A stretch of DNA of 64,000 bases from Gnetum montanum (lineage: Eukaryota > Streptophyta > Gnetopsida > Gnetales > Gnetaceae): the NCBI GenBank assembly GCA_015680685.1, contig MNCI01003588.1, positions 338,125-402,124 on the forward strand, in the 5' to 3' direction. Below the pieces are notes generated by a model that made no database searches, was not told where the DNA came from, and saw only the letters and a program-made list of their open reading frames with translations. How positions within the stretch are numbered: the stretch's first letter is position 1; each line of letters starts with the position of its first letter. Below, in pieces: positions 32,767-44,236 of this stretch. The position numbers and the translations under genes are program-made.

Positions 32767-34599
32767 TGAAACACCATGAAATTTCAAGACCCTCATGCCT
32801 TACCAGGGTCTTGGAATTTGGGAAAGGAATTTCACAAGTGCAACATCATGATAGTTCGGCAGGAGAATGTAGGCACTGAGATTAGACTGTCTAGTCTGGC
32901 AAGTTTTCTATCTCCAGAGCTAACAGGCCCGATGGACTTTCCAGCCTGCCCACCTGGACAATTCACCTGACTGATAGTCTACTTAGAAACTATGCTAGGA
33001 GTTGACAAAAGTTTTTGGGATAAGCAAAGTAATTCGGCAAGTTTTCTAGTGAAGAAGTTTGCTATGTTATGTAGCACAGGAAGCCTTGAAAGATAGTTAC
33101 TCAAGCATCGAAGTGCGAATTAATAGAATGATGGCAAAACAAGTCGAAGATTCAGTCAACACAAGGTGCTACACTACATTGTTTAGCACAGTGTAGTAAA
33201 GATGAAGTAGAAAGGCCCGGCTTGCCAAATGATTCCAATAAGAAAGTTACACTCGGCAAACACTTCGGCCTCCAAAACTAGTTTTCTTGTTTAGCACCAA
33301 GCCTTGAGCAAAGTTGCTTGCTAGAGAATGGTGGAATGAATGAAAAAGAAGGATACACTATTTTCTATGCTGTGCTACACTACATAGCATAACATAGCAT
33401 ATCAACCATGCAAAAATAGCCAGGATGTTTCAAGAATGAGTTCAGCAAGTTCAAAGGCTTCCCGACACAAAAGACAAAAGTTGTAGTTGTTAGCATAACT
33501 AAGCCTCAGACATGTTTTCAGCTTCAACACAAGTTCTAGTCAAAATCAGTGGCTACCCTATGATACACTACATAGCATAGCAAGCAGCCACTTACGCTAC
33601 GCCAATGAATTCGACAGTGTGAGTAACACAACACTGGTATAGAAGCATCAAGATAACTTCAGGTAGTTTTAGAACTTGTTGATAGCAATCTTCCTCATTC
33701 TCACATCCCCTTGGTGGAATCAACAATTTCACTCCATCTTGCACACCTCCTAGTTAGGCCCCAAACATTGTTCCTATGCTTAACCATGCTCGTAAGAGCA
33801 AGGAAGATGTAGTCCTAGAGCGTAAGCTCCATTTTTTGCATTGTTAGCACACTGATCTTGGCACATGCAGTCCCATAGGTATAGTCACAGCGTAGCCAAA
33901 TTCATGTCTAGCATCGCATACCTACATGATATGGGCCCATCAACATCTTGTGGGGTCCAGGACATGTGGCATCTAGGCCCCATTTCTCGCTTGCTCTTGG
34001 CCCTATAAATACCCTGGCAAACAATGCTCAAAGGGTTGGCTTTTTGTTCAGAGAGTTGGCATTTTTGCATTAATAAGAGCGGTTGGCTTGTTGGCTTTTT
34101 TGCATCGGCTGGTTGGCTTCTTGATTGGCCTCTTAGCAAACAGAGTTGGCTTCGGCAATTGGCTTTTAAGTTGGCTTCCAGAAGGCATAGTTGGCATTTC
34201 CCCTGAGCATTCTAGTTAACCTTGAGTTCTCTGTGTGTCTCTGGTGTTGCATGACTTGTTGTATACCTTTTAAACAAGGAAAAGAATCGAATCCATGACC
34301 TTGGGGTGGTGCATTTTCTCACCTGAGTTTGTTTTGCTATTTCTTTACTATTATCGTTGCTTTGCACTATTTTCTCCATTCTGCACCTATTGATCATCAA
34401 TTTACCTTGTGTGTCTCGCCTTTGAAACGACGTTTACATAAGGTTAAGATACACTGACTAAGTCCCTGTCTGATCGACCAGACCATTCAAGGTGCCCTGT
34501 TTCTATTTTTCTCCAGCACAACCTCGCATAGATCTGGGGTTAAATTGTTCACCCAGCAACCTCTCAGTGTTCTAGCCACTGACGTTTTCGGTCACTACA
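32767..34599 (+). repeat. 3' LTR of the TAT element (1833 bp)
   Basis: Keeps the TG...CA ends (TGAAACACC to CACTACA), the TATA box at 34003-34011 and the palindromic modules in shortened, mutated form. Followed by the AAGTC target duplication. Confidence 0.93.
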
Positions 34600-34604
34600 A
34601 AGTC

Positions 34605-37600
34605 AAGGATGAGTTGTAGATGGGGGAGAAAATGCTAGCAATTTCTGAAATGAAACTTAAATCAATGGAATTAGGTGTGCCCACATGGAGGATTATAAGG
34701 TATGGTTAGCAAAGTTTCATGGCTTGTAGTAAAGTGAAATGGAATAACAATAGTAGAGAGATGGATTAATCTATCCTTTGTCTAGTTGCAAAGAATGAAC
34801 TTCATTAGCTTGGAAAAAGCATTTTGAAATCTTGTATTGAAATTGGTTTTAAGATGTTCAAATTTTAGAAAAATATTAAACTGTAGATTATGAAATCTTA
34901 AAGATAATAAGAAATTTTAAAATAATAACTAAGTAAAAACTCTTTAATAACATAAAACTCAAATTTTTTAAAACTTAAAAAAAAACCTTAGCTCTTTAGT
35001 GATCATTTGATTCTATCATCTAGGCTAATTGTTGCTTACACAAGCTTACGTACTCATACCTTAAGAAGGTACACATCTTCTAGTAAGTCTCTACCCATGG
35101 CCTTCTACTCTTCCATTACTTGCTAGTAAAATCTTTAATTGAGGTATAAACCAAAACTAATTTCTTCCTCTTCGATTTGTAGGAGTCTAAATAAGTCAAA
35201 TATTAAAGGAAATGTAGTAGGGCTAAGGGATGTAGTAGTTTCAAGTTTGGGTGTGAGTATGATAATGTGAAGCTCTTCTTTTCTCTTGGAAGAAAGTTCA
35301 AAATTGATGAAAATGAGGTTTTCAAATCTATTAGATTCAGTTCATTACCAATATTCCTCTTGTTTATCCTTCCTTGCTCCTCCACTAGCAATTGTTCCTC
35401 CCTTTCTTTTAGCTATTTCTACTTTCATCCATTTACAGTTAGGTCCCTCCCAACTATTTGATTCTCATAATAATTTTTTGTCTCTCCATGTTGTTAACAC
35501 CTACAAATTCATAATAGAAACTTGAAGTATTAGTGTTTCTTAAAGTGCATAACTAAAAAGCCAAAAGTTAAACAATCATCAAGTAACTAAAAGCAGTGAT
35601 CTCAAAATTCATCATCATGAACTAAACGGTCCTACTTCGTATATTTTTTTCCTATTATTATTATTATTATTATTATATATTATAAACAAACAAAAATAGG
35701 TAAGAAAAGAAGAAATTCTTAATAATGAACCAAACTTACTTAAACCCTATCACATAAAAACTACTTAAGGAAAGGAAAAACCATAATCAACATGAGTCCA
35801 ACAAAATGGTTTTCACTAAAATTTTAAACTATCTCTTGATCCCACATACAATTGAATTGTCTATTATACGAGCCAAAATAAAATTTAAAGTGTTGCTAGC
35901 TTGGCATTGCATTGTTTCTTTTAGACCTCTAAGTGAGAAATATACATATACAAATATAATAGAGAATGTACTAAGGCATATCATAGATACAGAATTATAG
36001 ATATAGAAATAGTATTTCACCCAGATCAATTATAAAACAAAAGTATTTGTCTAAATAACTAGTAAGTATATGCAAAAGAGACTACCAAGAGGTTTATTAT
36101 ATGATTCTACTAGCAGGCTATGCTATGATGTATTCTTTGAATAAAAGGAAGAAAAGGTATATTAAAAAAGCATATGGACTAAGATGACCATTTTAAGATG
36201 GCTTAAGGATTGTAGTTATCCTACAAAATTCATACTACAGTGCTTTAGCAAGGTTTTTGCATCGAATAAAGTTTCTCTTCTCTAAGTTATAAAAAAAAAA
36301 CATTTATCATGTTTTGGTAATTAAGAGAAAAATTAAACCCCAAACATATATGCCATTTTGGGGGGATAAGAACACCTACAATTGTTCCTAACAAAAAAAA
36401 AAAACTAGCTTTTAAGGATTTCTGCTATAAGTGATGGTGTCTTAGATAACATTTTAGAGACTTGGGTCTTCTTGACAAAGTTGAGCAAGTATAAGATTTA
36501 AAGAACCCTTATGTTTAATGATTTTTTTGAAATCCAATTTGTAGATAAAAGGGACTTATTTTCTATTGTGAATGTCATGATGTTATAGCAACAACTTGAA
36601 AAGTAGTCAACTCGAAGAAGCATCTAAGGAATATTTTGGTATGTCAAGCAGGTGTACAAGGGCTAGATGGTAAACACAAAATGGACTTGTAAGTAGATTC
36701 ATATAGTCATGTACTAAATCCAACATTTGAGACCATTTTCTAAAAGAATCTACACTTAGTTATATAGTTATCTCTTATTGAGAAGTACAAGGCAATTAAA
36801 AAAATCAAGGTAAGGATAAAATTCATCTTTCTAGGTAAGGAGAAAAATAGAAATTTTCAAGTTCATGAAACAATCTTGTGAGTCTAAGAAAGATGATAAA
36901 GCAATGAGAAAAAAAAGACAGTAGTAAGAAATTAAAGACTAGAAGTGCTTAAACAAAGCTACAAATCCTACACAAAGCAAAGAAGTAGTAAATTCAAAAG
37001 GTAAAAAATAACTTGTTCATTGCAACAACACAAAACATTTTCAGGTAATTTCACCTCTTATTAGTATGTTTTACAACCATGAAATGCTACAAAGTGAACA
37101 ATTAGTAGTAAGTATCAAGAATAAATAGAAGAGGAGGACCCTAACTTGCCAAAAAATAGATTTATCATGTTTTTGTGATTAAATTTTTTTTCATACTATT
37201 ATCTATCCTATTGTATTGTATGGATGTGTCATTTGAGAATACTTCAAAAAGATATTAAAAGAGGGTAAAAAAATTTTCTTCGTAATGAGTTAAAGATAAA
37301 GATGCAAACATATTACTCAATGTTATTATGTAAATGTGATTTATTAATTTTACAAGAAAAAACCTTGTGTTAATTCATTACATACACTCATAGCTTGGAT
37401 ATCTCATGGTAATAAAAATTATCTAAAGTAGTTTTTGAGGATTCATGAGACCATGGTTGGTATTTTTAAGGAATGTAATAACTAAAAAAAGTAAATATCT
37501 TTTGGGAAGACATGCAGAAAAATCCTAAGCATATTTGTTAACTATTCAAGTAGAAGATTTTAATCTAGATGTGGTTTAATGTAGAAGGAAAGAACTAATT

Positions 37601-40554
37601 TTATTTACATCATATTTGATTTAATAAACTAGATGTGGAAGCTCACTATTTTTCAACTACTATTCTAATCCAGTAATAGAATGCTATTAGCAAGCTTTGC
37701 TTAAGTTCTCATCATCTTAGAATTAAAAGTGAAGATGGATTCAAATCCCCCAAGAAAAGTGCATTTTAGGTTATGCAGGTTAGGACCCTTTGAAGATGAG
37801 TTACATGTGTTTGTTTCTTATGATATGACTATCCATTTGAGACATCATTATAATGTTACAACAAAAAATTGTATGAATTTTTTTTTTATTGCTCCTGTTG
37901 GTGCTTAGTCAATTTGTAGATTATCTTTAATTTTCATGTGAATGTAATATCAATCTAATAGATCATTTGGGTTTTTTAATGTAATAAATTTTTGATATCA
38001 ATTTCAATTTCATGAGTGATTTTCTTTAAGGTAGCAACCTTCTCTTTTATTATCTTAATCCAATGAGATTGCTTGGTAGAATCATGTGAGGATTGGTGTT
38101 TTGAGGGATCGAACTTAAGTAAAGAAGAATACAAAGATATGTGGTGATGAGCCTACACTAGTAATCTTTAAGACATGTGAGAGTTTGATGTGAACATGTT
38201 GAAAAACATAATGGATTAGATACTAAGATAGTGGTGGGTTGCATTGTAGAAGAAGAAGTTAATGATGAAGGTAATGAAGTAGACTTGATATTAGCCAAGA
38301 TGCTATCAGTAATGATTGATAGGGATCCTGTTAGTTTGGACCAATGGAATTTATAATACAAAATTCAATTGATCTAATTGTAGGCTTCAAAGATGATGTT
38401 AAGTGGATTTCCAAGAACACTCATGTAGATCATTGCATTTAATAAATATAAAAGAGATTATAATATATATTATATAAATGAAAACCTATGTTACCATAGT
38501 GAGAAATAAAGAAAATATTTATGATTTTATATTTTATAGTTTTAATGGATTTTATAATTATAAAGAATAAAACAAACATAAACACACATGCATCGTAATC
38601 CCTCTTGGGGATAGGCACAATGCTCATGTTGACATAAATCTTGGGGATAAGTGCAACACTATATATGAATGCTATAAAATGACTCTTATTCATACCCTTG
38701 ATGGCCCAACACCATGCCATACAATTATGACCTTCTTACATAAGAATAAATCATTACAACTCAATGGAATGAGAATTAAATTAATATGTTTAATATTTTA
38801 GCATTTAAGGCATCAATGGTAGAACAAGGGAAAATCATAAGCTTTATTTACTACACAAACACTAGACTTTGCATTGACCAAATGGTTTTGGGCTACGTAA
38901 GCATGGTAGAACTCTAATAAAATCTAGTCATACTTGTGAATGTGATAGTTCAAAAGACATATGTAATAAGGAAAGGAATTAACTTACCTAAGGAAGTAAG
39001 AACTCTTAACATAAACTAGATTCTACAAGCTCTAAGAAATGTCTAAGTTTGATAATGTTATGATTAAGAACTTATTCCAAGAACTTATAATTTGCTAATG
39101 TTCATCAATGCCTAGCCATCAATGGAGATCCATCAACATAGCTCGATCCCATCTTGATTATGTTATTGGCAAAGTAAGTCACGTTAGGCTTAGTAGGGGA
39201 TTCATTAGCATCCCTACACTGACACATGGGATGTAATAATATAAGGGATTAATTGCATCCCCCCAAACTACACTTTGTATTATCAATCTTGAATGAAAGC
39301 TTGAGCTCAAGGGAGCATGTTAGAAGTATCATATGACATTTGACTGAAGCTCGAATTATCTTAAGGAGCTTGGAATCATGCATACAACCTTGAATTTGAT
39401 ACAAGGGAAAAGTGTACATCTTGTTAGACCAAGAACCTCAACCAAACATACTAGACTATAAATGTAGGATACATGAATCACTTCATAAATCGAGGGCTTA
39501 CAATTAACATACAAATTGCTACTAGATGTCTCATCAATGGTGACTGTAAATCGTATAGTAATAGTTAACTTTTCACATGGTGGTAATGATGTGGCACCAT
39601 TCGATTGGATGTTCCACTTGCAAACATGTATAGATGTAAAATCATCATTGTGGTTTGCATCATAATCATCTAGAGTTTTATAGGACTAAAAATTAGCTCA
39701 AGATTCAAGCCATTCATCAATATTTTGGTTTGTATCAATGGTGCTAAGATGTGATCTTGTGGCATTGCTTCCTTTTTAGTATATAGTAGTCAATTCTTAT
39801 CAAGAAAATGATGAAAAGATGAAAGTTAGAGGTAGATGAGTGAATCCAAGGATGGATCACATAGCATGTAGTACCTATAAACCTCTCACCTATAGTTAAA
39901 GCTATGTTGTTAGCATTGAAGTTACAATAGATGTTAAGCATATTATAGTTTCATTTAGGATGATGTTACTTTGATGCTAGAAACTTAGATTCTTATAGGT
40001 GATAGCAATGGACTAGCATTAGACATTAGGATAAAAGTTGTAAACATCAAGGTAGCAATGTAGCAATCCATTTAGTATAAGATATAAACTCTACATCCTT
40101 GCATAACTATGGTGAGCAAAGGAGTAGTTCATATTTCAAGAAAATAGATTTGATGACTTTGGATAGAAATATTGATTCCAATTACATAATAAATGGTAAG
40201 CATCAAATTTTACTTGCATGAAAAAGAGTAAACATTAGATTTTCCTTATTTAGAGTTATGTGAACAAAATAACCATTAGACAAATGTCAAGTTGAGTTTA
40301 AATTTTGTATCTTAGAGCTATTAATCCTAGACATTGAAACTTTTTTTTACTACAATTGATTAGATGAGCTTTGAATTGTTCAATACCTTTCATATTTATT
40401 TTAGTTCTTTTTTGAAAGATCAATTAGTTCCATCACAACTCCAAGGATGTTACATCTTTTAAGTAAAAATGTAAGAAAGCATACTTTGGTGGTGAGTTAA
40501 AGATTACTCCTCTTTAACTCATTAGCTCATTATCTTGTTAGGTAGTAGGTTGCT
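34605..40554. other. AT-rich intergenic sequence, no gene found
   Basis: Six kilobases with no recognised coding sequence, LTR pair or RNA gene. It holds a (TTA)n microsatellite at 35652-35675 and many A/T runs. The first 100 bp continue the sequence interrupted by the TAT insertion. Short ORFs in this stretch have no recognisable motif. Confidence 0.5.
35652..35675. repeat. (TTA)n microsatellite
   Basis: About eight uninterrupted trinucleotide units followed by TATATATT. Confidence 0.9.
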
Positions 40555-40671
40555 TATTAGAGTTTGATTTTATGTCTCTTGGATAACTCAAATTACCCAA
40601 GGATCTTAATCAATGAGATGACTTAACATATAGTTTATCATTTTAACAAATTCATAATTCTTAAACATGCA
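40555..40671 (-). repeat. Left (3') LTR, outer piece
   Basis: Collinear with the first 117 bp of the right LTR at 53303, about 80-85% alike by eye, and ends abruptly where the nested element's TGATGAG terminus starts. Confidence 0.8.
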
Positions 40672-41548
40672 TGATGAGTGGTAAGGTACCCCTACGCCCA
40701 ACCATATGAATCACAAGCATTCATGCACAATCAGGTTAAATTCTGTGGATGGGACTAGTTGTGGCACCTAGATTGTTATGTCTTGATCACAGTTTGTTGT
40801 CTTCCCACTTGGATTAGTGGTAGCTTTGTCATGTATCTTTTAGTCCAAAGTGAGGCATATGATAATTAATGTTGTTTTTACCTTATGCTATTCCTAATGG
40901 TAATAAAGAAATGAATTAATTAAGCTAGTTAACAATGGAAAGTAAAGTATAAACTAGCCTACATGCGATGAGTATCTATTCCTAACCATCCACACATGGC
41001 TTGGACTTCATGTAACTGCCATTGGGATTACTAAGCATACATCATTAGGCATACTAAACAATACACTATTGGGCTACCAAGTAATTACACTTAAGCACTC
41101 ATGATTAGTCGTACACATTTTGCTTAATAATAGGAATAATAAAGAGTAATAAATGGAAACATTAACTAAGGAAAACAGTAAATAATTAAATAATTAAAAG
41201 CAATAATGAAGCTAAGTGGATGTTGCAATGATGGAAGTAATCTTGATCTTTATTGCCAGACATGCAACATGTTCAAGTATGTCACACTCAAATAAGAATG
41301 TCATATAATCACTTAACATCACACTGCAGGCATGCATTGGAAGTTAACAAAGCTTGAAATCAAACACTATGAATCTAATTCCATATTCTCTATATCTCCT
41401 TGTATCCCAATCATGCACCTAAGTGTGGTATTTATAGGCTTTCATGGAAGAAGTGATATCGAATGTTCAACATTGAAGGTTATGCCCTGATATTGAATAC
41501 CCAACATCATAGCTTCGATATCAAAGCCCTACAAAACATGACTTATCA
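40672..41548 (-). repeat. 3' LTR of the nested element (877 bp)
   Basis: Left edge TGATGAGTGGTAAGGTACCC is near-identical to 49049 and 61789; right edge TTATCA abuts the tract TACCCCCATGAT. A TATA box CCTATAAATA (minus) lies at 41429-41438. Confidence 0.88.
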
Positions 41549-41560
41549 TACCCCCATGAT
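41549..41560 (-). promoter_or_regulatory. Polypurine tract of the nested element
   Basis: On the minus strand ATCATGGGGGTA precedes the LTR, as GTGGGGGTA does at 4005-4013. Confidence 0.8.
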
Positions 41561-41973
41561 TAAATGAAAACTAGTCCTTGAGTTAAAAAAAATGATGAAC
41601 AAGTTATTTACAAAAGATTAGGAAGGTAGGGGGTTATTAATTGACTGAACTAGAAACAAATTGACTCTTCCTTACCACAATGGTTTTTTTACAAAAATGG
41701 ACACAACATGAAAAAATAATAAAACAACAAAACTTGGGGAGCTCATGTAGTTCTTGGAGGTGGTGGCTCTTTCATTCACCACTTCACCTTATCTTTAGGC
41801 TTCTAGAATTTGTAGCAATTTAGGAGTGCCTACAAATTTTCCTCCTCCATTCTTGGATCATGTATTGTCTAGGCTAATGAGCTGATATATGTTGAAACAA
41901 GTACATCCCATAAGCACAACAGCTATGAAAACATTTTATTTACTTTCATTTACCAAGCTATAAACTTCCATCA

Positions 41974-42900
41974 TTACTCCTTGAAGGCCTTGGCCTTTTC
42001 TCTCAATTCATGATGATTTGTTAATTTTTTAGCTAAGTCTAAGGCTACATCTCTTTGCTCATGGTAGCAAGCCTTAATTACCTCCAATTTTAAGTTTGCC
42101 ACATGGAGTTTCTGTAGAGCACTTTTCCTATCTATAGACTCTTTTTCATATATTACATAGGTGGTCACTACTTGTTACTCTAGCTTGTTTCTAGGTTGAC
42201 GTGCTAGTAATATGGCATGTACTCTTTAATCTTTAATCTCTAGGTCCTTGTTCTTTACTTCCACTTGATGGACCAAGGAATAACTTTCCAAGATTGGCTT
42301 CCAGTCAAGATTTTGTGCTAACATGGACCTAATGAAGGCCTTTGCCATCTGGATTTCTTTTTCTTTGATCTGTTTATATATGCCAATTTGGTCCTAGAAG
42401 TTCTCCTTTAGCTTTTCATGTTTCTTAGCCTCATTTTTCCATGCACTTATCTCAATTGCTAATTTCTAATGTATTTCATGCACCTCCTCCATTAAGCAGA
42501 TTCAATTTTCTCTAGCCAATCTATTGATTTCTTGGTTGACCCTCACTAGTTGTTCTTTCAACTAGTGGACACTTTCTTCCAAAATGTTCTTTTGTTTCTC
42601 AATAGTGGTCAACCTTACGTTATCTGTAGTAAGCTATTTATTCTCTTCTTGTGTGATGATCAATGATCTCTTATGGACATATGCTTAAGCTTCAATAGTT
42701 GAGGCATTTCAAACTACCTTCTCCTTCTCTTACTCAGCAACTTTGTTTTGTTCAATCAATTGGTTTAGCTACTTCATTCAAAATTGGTCTAGCTATCTAG
42801 GTGTGAAAAATCAGGTAGGGTCCTATCTTTCACCTCTCAGGATGATAAGCTCTTATTGTAGTTGATGCACTTCTATTTCTGCATGCTTCACCCTAGTCTT
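41974..42900 (-). pseudogene. Coiled-coil-like region of the nested element
   Basis: Minus-strand frames, the clearest at 41974-42168, are rich in Leu, Lys, Glu and Gln (for example DRKSALQKLHVANLKLEVIK) with heptad-like spacing, without a known domain. The frame is interrupted several times between here and 42900. It may encode the C-terminal part of the element's own gag-like or accessory protein. Confidence 0.45.
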
Positions 42901-43508
42901 TTCCATGACTAACTTTCCTTTTATGGTGATGAGATCTAACTAAACTATGATGACATCACTGGGAATGTCAGAAAGAGTGGTCATCACTTGTCTCGTCTTC
43001 AACATTCTATCAAGTACATCCTCATGGGCCACAAGAGTCATTGAAGTCCCAAATAGCATTTGGACATCTTTGGTTCTAGTTAAGTCCATTGGGGGCACAA
43101 TAAGCACATTAAAATATTCCTTAATGTGATATATGATAGCTTTTGTTGTGCTTGCTGCATCTTGATGCTGCATGACCATATAGTAGCACCTTCTCCTATT
43201 TCCAGCATTACTTGAAAAGATGTTGCTTTACTAGAGATTTTTTGTGACCATTAGGATTCTCCTCCTGATTGTAAAGAAATCTACCCCCTTGATGGATTGG
43301 AAGAAATGGTGGATGGCACAACATCATTGATAACTTGGAAGAGGTTTGATTCATCCCTACTTCCCTAATTGAGAGTTTCAACAATGCATTGTAGGTGGCT
43401 CATTGCATGCCATTAATCTTATGGTCATGGCGGTGGAACTTGTGGCTTACGCTACTACTTGGGCTACTGCTCTATTTTCTTTTCTGGTTCTAGCTACATT
43501 TCTATTTT
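42901..43508 (-). other. Interior of nested element, weakly coding-like
   Basis: A minus-strand frame at 42940-43179 (IIYHIKEYFNVLIVPPMDLT) may belong to the same interrupted ORF. No domain is recognised. Confidence 0.3.
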
Positions 43509-44236
43509 TTATTCTTCACCAAGGTCTTTCCTTGGTGCTGTAGGTTTAAGCAACTTAGTAAAAGAAGCATTTTGAGCCCTCCCAGAAATGCCATTGGTGT
43601 ATCCTAGGATTCTAGTACACTTGCATAACTTCTGGATCAGGTAAGGGAATGGAAGTGTTGGCTTCCTTGCCTTCTTTTCTTTGAATTGCCTTTGAATTTC
43701 CATGAAGTACATTTAGGAAAGATTGACATTGTATTTTCCCATTAATATTGCACTTCCCCTAGTTGCGTAGGTTGAGATTATGTTGAGGCCTTTAGTTGGA
43801 AAGAGGTGATATGTGACTATCTTAAAATAAGTTCTCTCTTCGAGAGTCAATGCATTGTATGTTTTATTGTCTTTATTATATGCCCGCTGTAGCCACAACT
43901 TTCTTATTTTTGGATCAAACCTTATGGACAGATGCACCAACTTGGCCCCCACATGTGGTAGATTTAGAGCCTCTACGATTGCTTTGACTAAAAAAGAGAC
44001 AGTGACTCCGTTGATGATAACTGTAGTGCCCTTTTCCTTATTATGCTAGAATTGGTACATCTCACCAAGGTACCATTCTCCACTTTCTGAAAGGATGTGC
44101 ATAATGGTGACACTTGGAGTTGAGTTTGAACTACCTCAGGGGAAAATGCCACAAATGGGCCGAAGTTCATTTTCACAATGATCGTGGTCAACATGGATTT
44201 TTCTTGGATGGCTTTAAGGAATTCTTGGGACAACAT
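43509..44236 (-). pseudogene. Accessory ORF of the nested element
   Basis: Two abutting minus-strand frames (43713-43952 and 43509-43712) read continuously: MGAKLVHLSIRFDPKIRKLW, then TLEERTYFKIVTYHLFPTKG, YFMEIQRQFKEKKARKPTLP and FPYLIQKLCKC; 43988-44236 lies just upstream. The pattern (FPTKGLN, a PFPYLI..LC end) resembles the plant 'transposon protein' domain found as an extra ORF in plant Ty3 elements. That match is from memory and unverified. Confidence 0.5.

Larger units (their letters stand above)
19939..34599 (+). mobile_element. TAT-lineage Ty3 retrotransposon, complete insertion
   Basis: Direct repeats at 19939-21813 and 32767-34599 flank gag, RT, two RNase H domains and integrase. 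A perfect 5-bp target duplication AAGTC lies at 19934-19938 and 34600-34604. The second RNase H after the canonical one, and the RT type, place it in the TAT/Ogre lineage. At 14.7 kb it is large because it holds an intron-bearing antisense gene between gag and RT and a second antisense coding-like segment before the 3' LTR. No protease or gag zinc knuckle was found. The LTRs differ at roughly one base in ten over their first 135 bp, so the insertion is old. Confidence 0.93.

Noticed and set aside
34605-40554. Numerous 60-90 codon ORFs in the AT-rich block
   Set aside because: Expected by chance in AT-rich DNA of this length; none has a motif or shared copy.
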